From: an uncultured Methylobacillus sp.
GTDB taxonomy: Bacteria; Pseudomonadota; Gammaproteobacteria; Burkholderiales; Methylophilaceae
Length of the DNA: 5,840 nt
Assembly (NCBI GenBank): GCA_946481235.1
Contig: CAMLME010000118.1
Coordinates: 1-5,840, forward strand
Direction of reading: 5' to 3'
A program made the translations under genes and the position numbers. Under the pieces are notes generated by a model. It was given only the letters and a program-made list of their open reading frames with translations, was not told the DNA's origin and did not search any database. This document shows positions 5,437-5,840 of this stretch, piece after piece. Every line of letters starts with the position of its first letter. Position 1 is the first letter of the stretch.

Positions 5437-5840
5437 ATGCAAGAACTGCAACCTTTCATCGAAGACGCTTTCGAGCGCCGTGCCGACATCAATCCCGGCA
5501 ATGCCGACAAGAAAACCAAGGATGCCGTATTCGGCGTACTGGAAGAACTGAATGCCGGACGCCTGCGCGTAGCGGAAAAGATCGACGGCCAGTGGATCAC
5601 CCATCAGTGGATCAAGAAGGCTGTTCTGCTGTCCTTCCGCCTGGAAGACAACGTCATGATGGATGACGGCGTGACCCGGTACTTCGACAAGGTGCCGCCC
5701 AAGTTCGCGAATTACACCGAAGAAGACTTCAAGGCCGGCGGTTTCCGCGTGGTACCTAATGCGATTGTTCGCCGTGGCTCCTTCATCGGCAAGAACGTGG
5801 TGCTGATGCCCTCCTACGTCAACATCGGCGCCTACGTCGA
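5437..5840 (+). CDS. dapD: 2,3,4,5-tetrahydropyridine-2,6-dicarboxylate N-succinyltransferase, 3'-truncated by window edge
   Basis: Cytoplasmic enzyme that transfers succinyl from succinyl-CoA to tetrahydrodipicolinate, in the succinylase branch of the diaminopimelate/lysine pathway that feeds peptidoglycan and lysine synthesis. The 134 complete codons cover the N-terminal helical domain and the entry into the left-handed beta-helix. Visible family blocks are AFERRADI (11-18), [11 protein letters not shown] (43-53), [14 protein letters not shown] (55-68), [13 protein letters not shown] (81-93), [17 protein letters not shown] (102-118) and [13 protein letters not shown] (122-134). It aligns closely with the start of E. 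coli DapD, as I recall it. About half of the usual 270-275 residues is present; the active-site loops lie beyond the window. ATG 5437 is supported by AGGA (5426-5429) 7 bases upstream and by the family N-terminus MQ-LQ. An in-frame ATG at 5353 lacks a ribosome-binding site. The frame is intact to the edge. Confidence 0.97.
   Translation, partial: MQELQPFIEDAFERRADINPGNADKKTKDAVFGVLEELNAGRLRVAEKIDGQWITHQWIKKAVLLSFRLEDNVMMDDGVTRYFDKVPPKFANYTEEDFKAGGFRVVPNAIVRRGSFIGKNVVLMPSYVNIGAYV

Noticed and set aside
5344..5604. 86-codon minus-strand open frame over the dapD promoter and 5' end
   Set aside because: Antisense to well-conserved dapD codons, with no motif or ribosome-binding site.
1..5840. CRISPR arrays, tRNA or rRNA genes, phage or defence genes
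   Set aside because: No regularly spaced direct repeats, tRNA-like cloverleaf or signature proteins were seen by eye. The only repeat structures are the terminal inverted repeats and hairpins listed.

Overview
This 5.8 kb window looks like ordinary chromosomal DNA from a betaproteobacterium, possibly of the Nitrosomonadales/Gallionellales type. That placement is inferred from the style of the XseA, Kup and DapD proteins, the GC-rich third codon positions, the TAAAATTGCG-type -10 regions and a short non-coding insertion-like repeat. It is not proven. No phage, CRISPR, plasmid or defence genes were seen, and no tRNA or rRNA was recognised.

Layout from left to right. (1) The 3' part of xseA (exonuclease VII large subunit) enters from the left edge and ends at 1229. 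(2) A 150-bp element (1227-1376) lies between xseA and kup. It has 19-bp terminal inverted repeats with one mismatch and looks like a MITE. Its left end supplies the xseA stop codon, and its right end touches a strong hairpin (1376-1403). (3) kup, a complete low-affinity potassium transporter gene (1456-3336), is followed after 29 bp by a lipoprotein M48 zinc metalloprotease (3366-4202). This pair ends at a textbook intrinsic terminator with a UUCG loop (4211-4238). (4) Only 10 bases past the T-run starts a 193-residue conserved-type membrane-associated protein of unknown function with a CxxC...CPxKH cysteine/histidine pattern (4249-4830). (5) A 10-bp perfect hairpin separates it from a convergent small DUF4870-like membrane protein on the minus strand (4870-5205). 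(6) A 231-bp divergent intergenic region carries candidate promoters in both directions. It leads into dapD (tetrahydrodipicolinate N-succinyltransferase), which runs off the right edge at about half its length.

The genes are mostly housekeeping and do not form one pathway: DNA repair (xseA), potassium uptake (kup), envelope proteolysis and quality control (M48), two small membrane proteins, and lysine/peptidoglycan precursor synthesis (dapD). kup and the protease are probably co-transcribed, the 193-residue gene is set apart by a terminator, and the DUF4870 gene and dapD are divergent. The items most worth a second look are the MITE-like element at the xseA stop codon, the terminator placed against the ribosome-binding site of the unknown gene, and that unknown protein itself. 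I found no convincing evidence of an undescribed multi-gene system.
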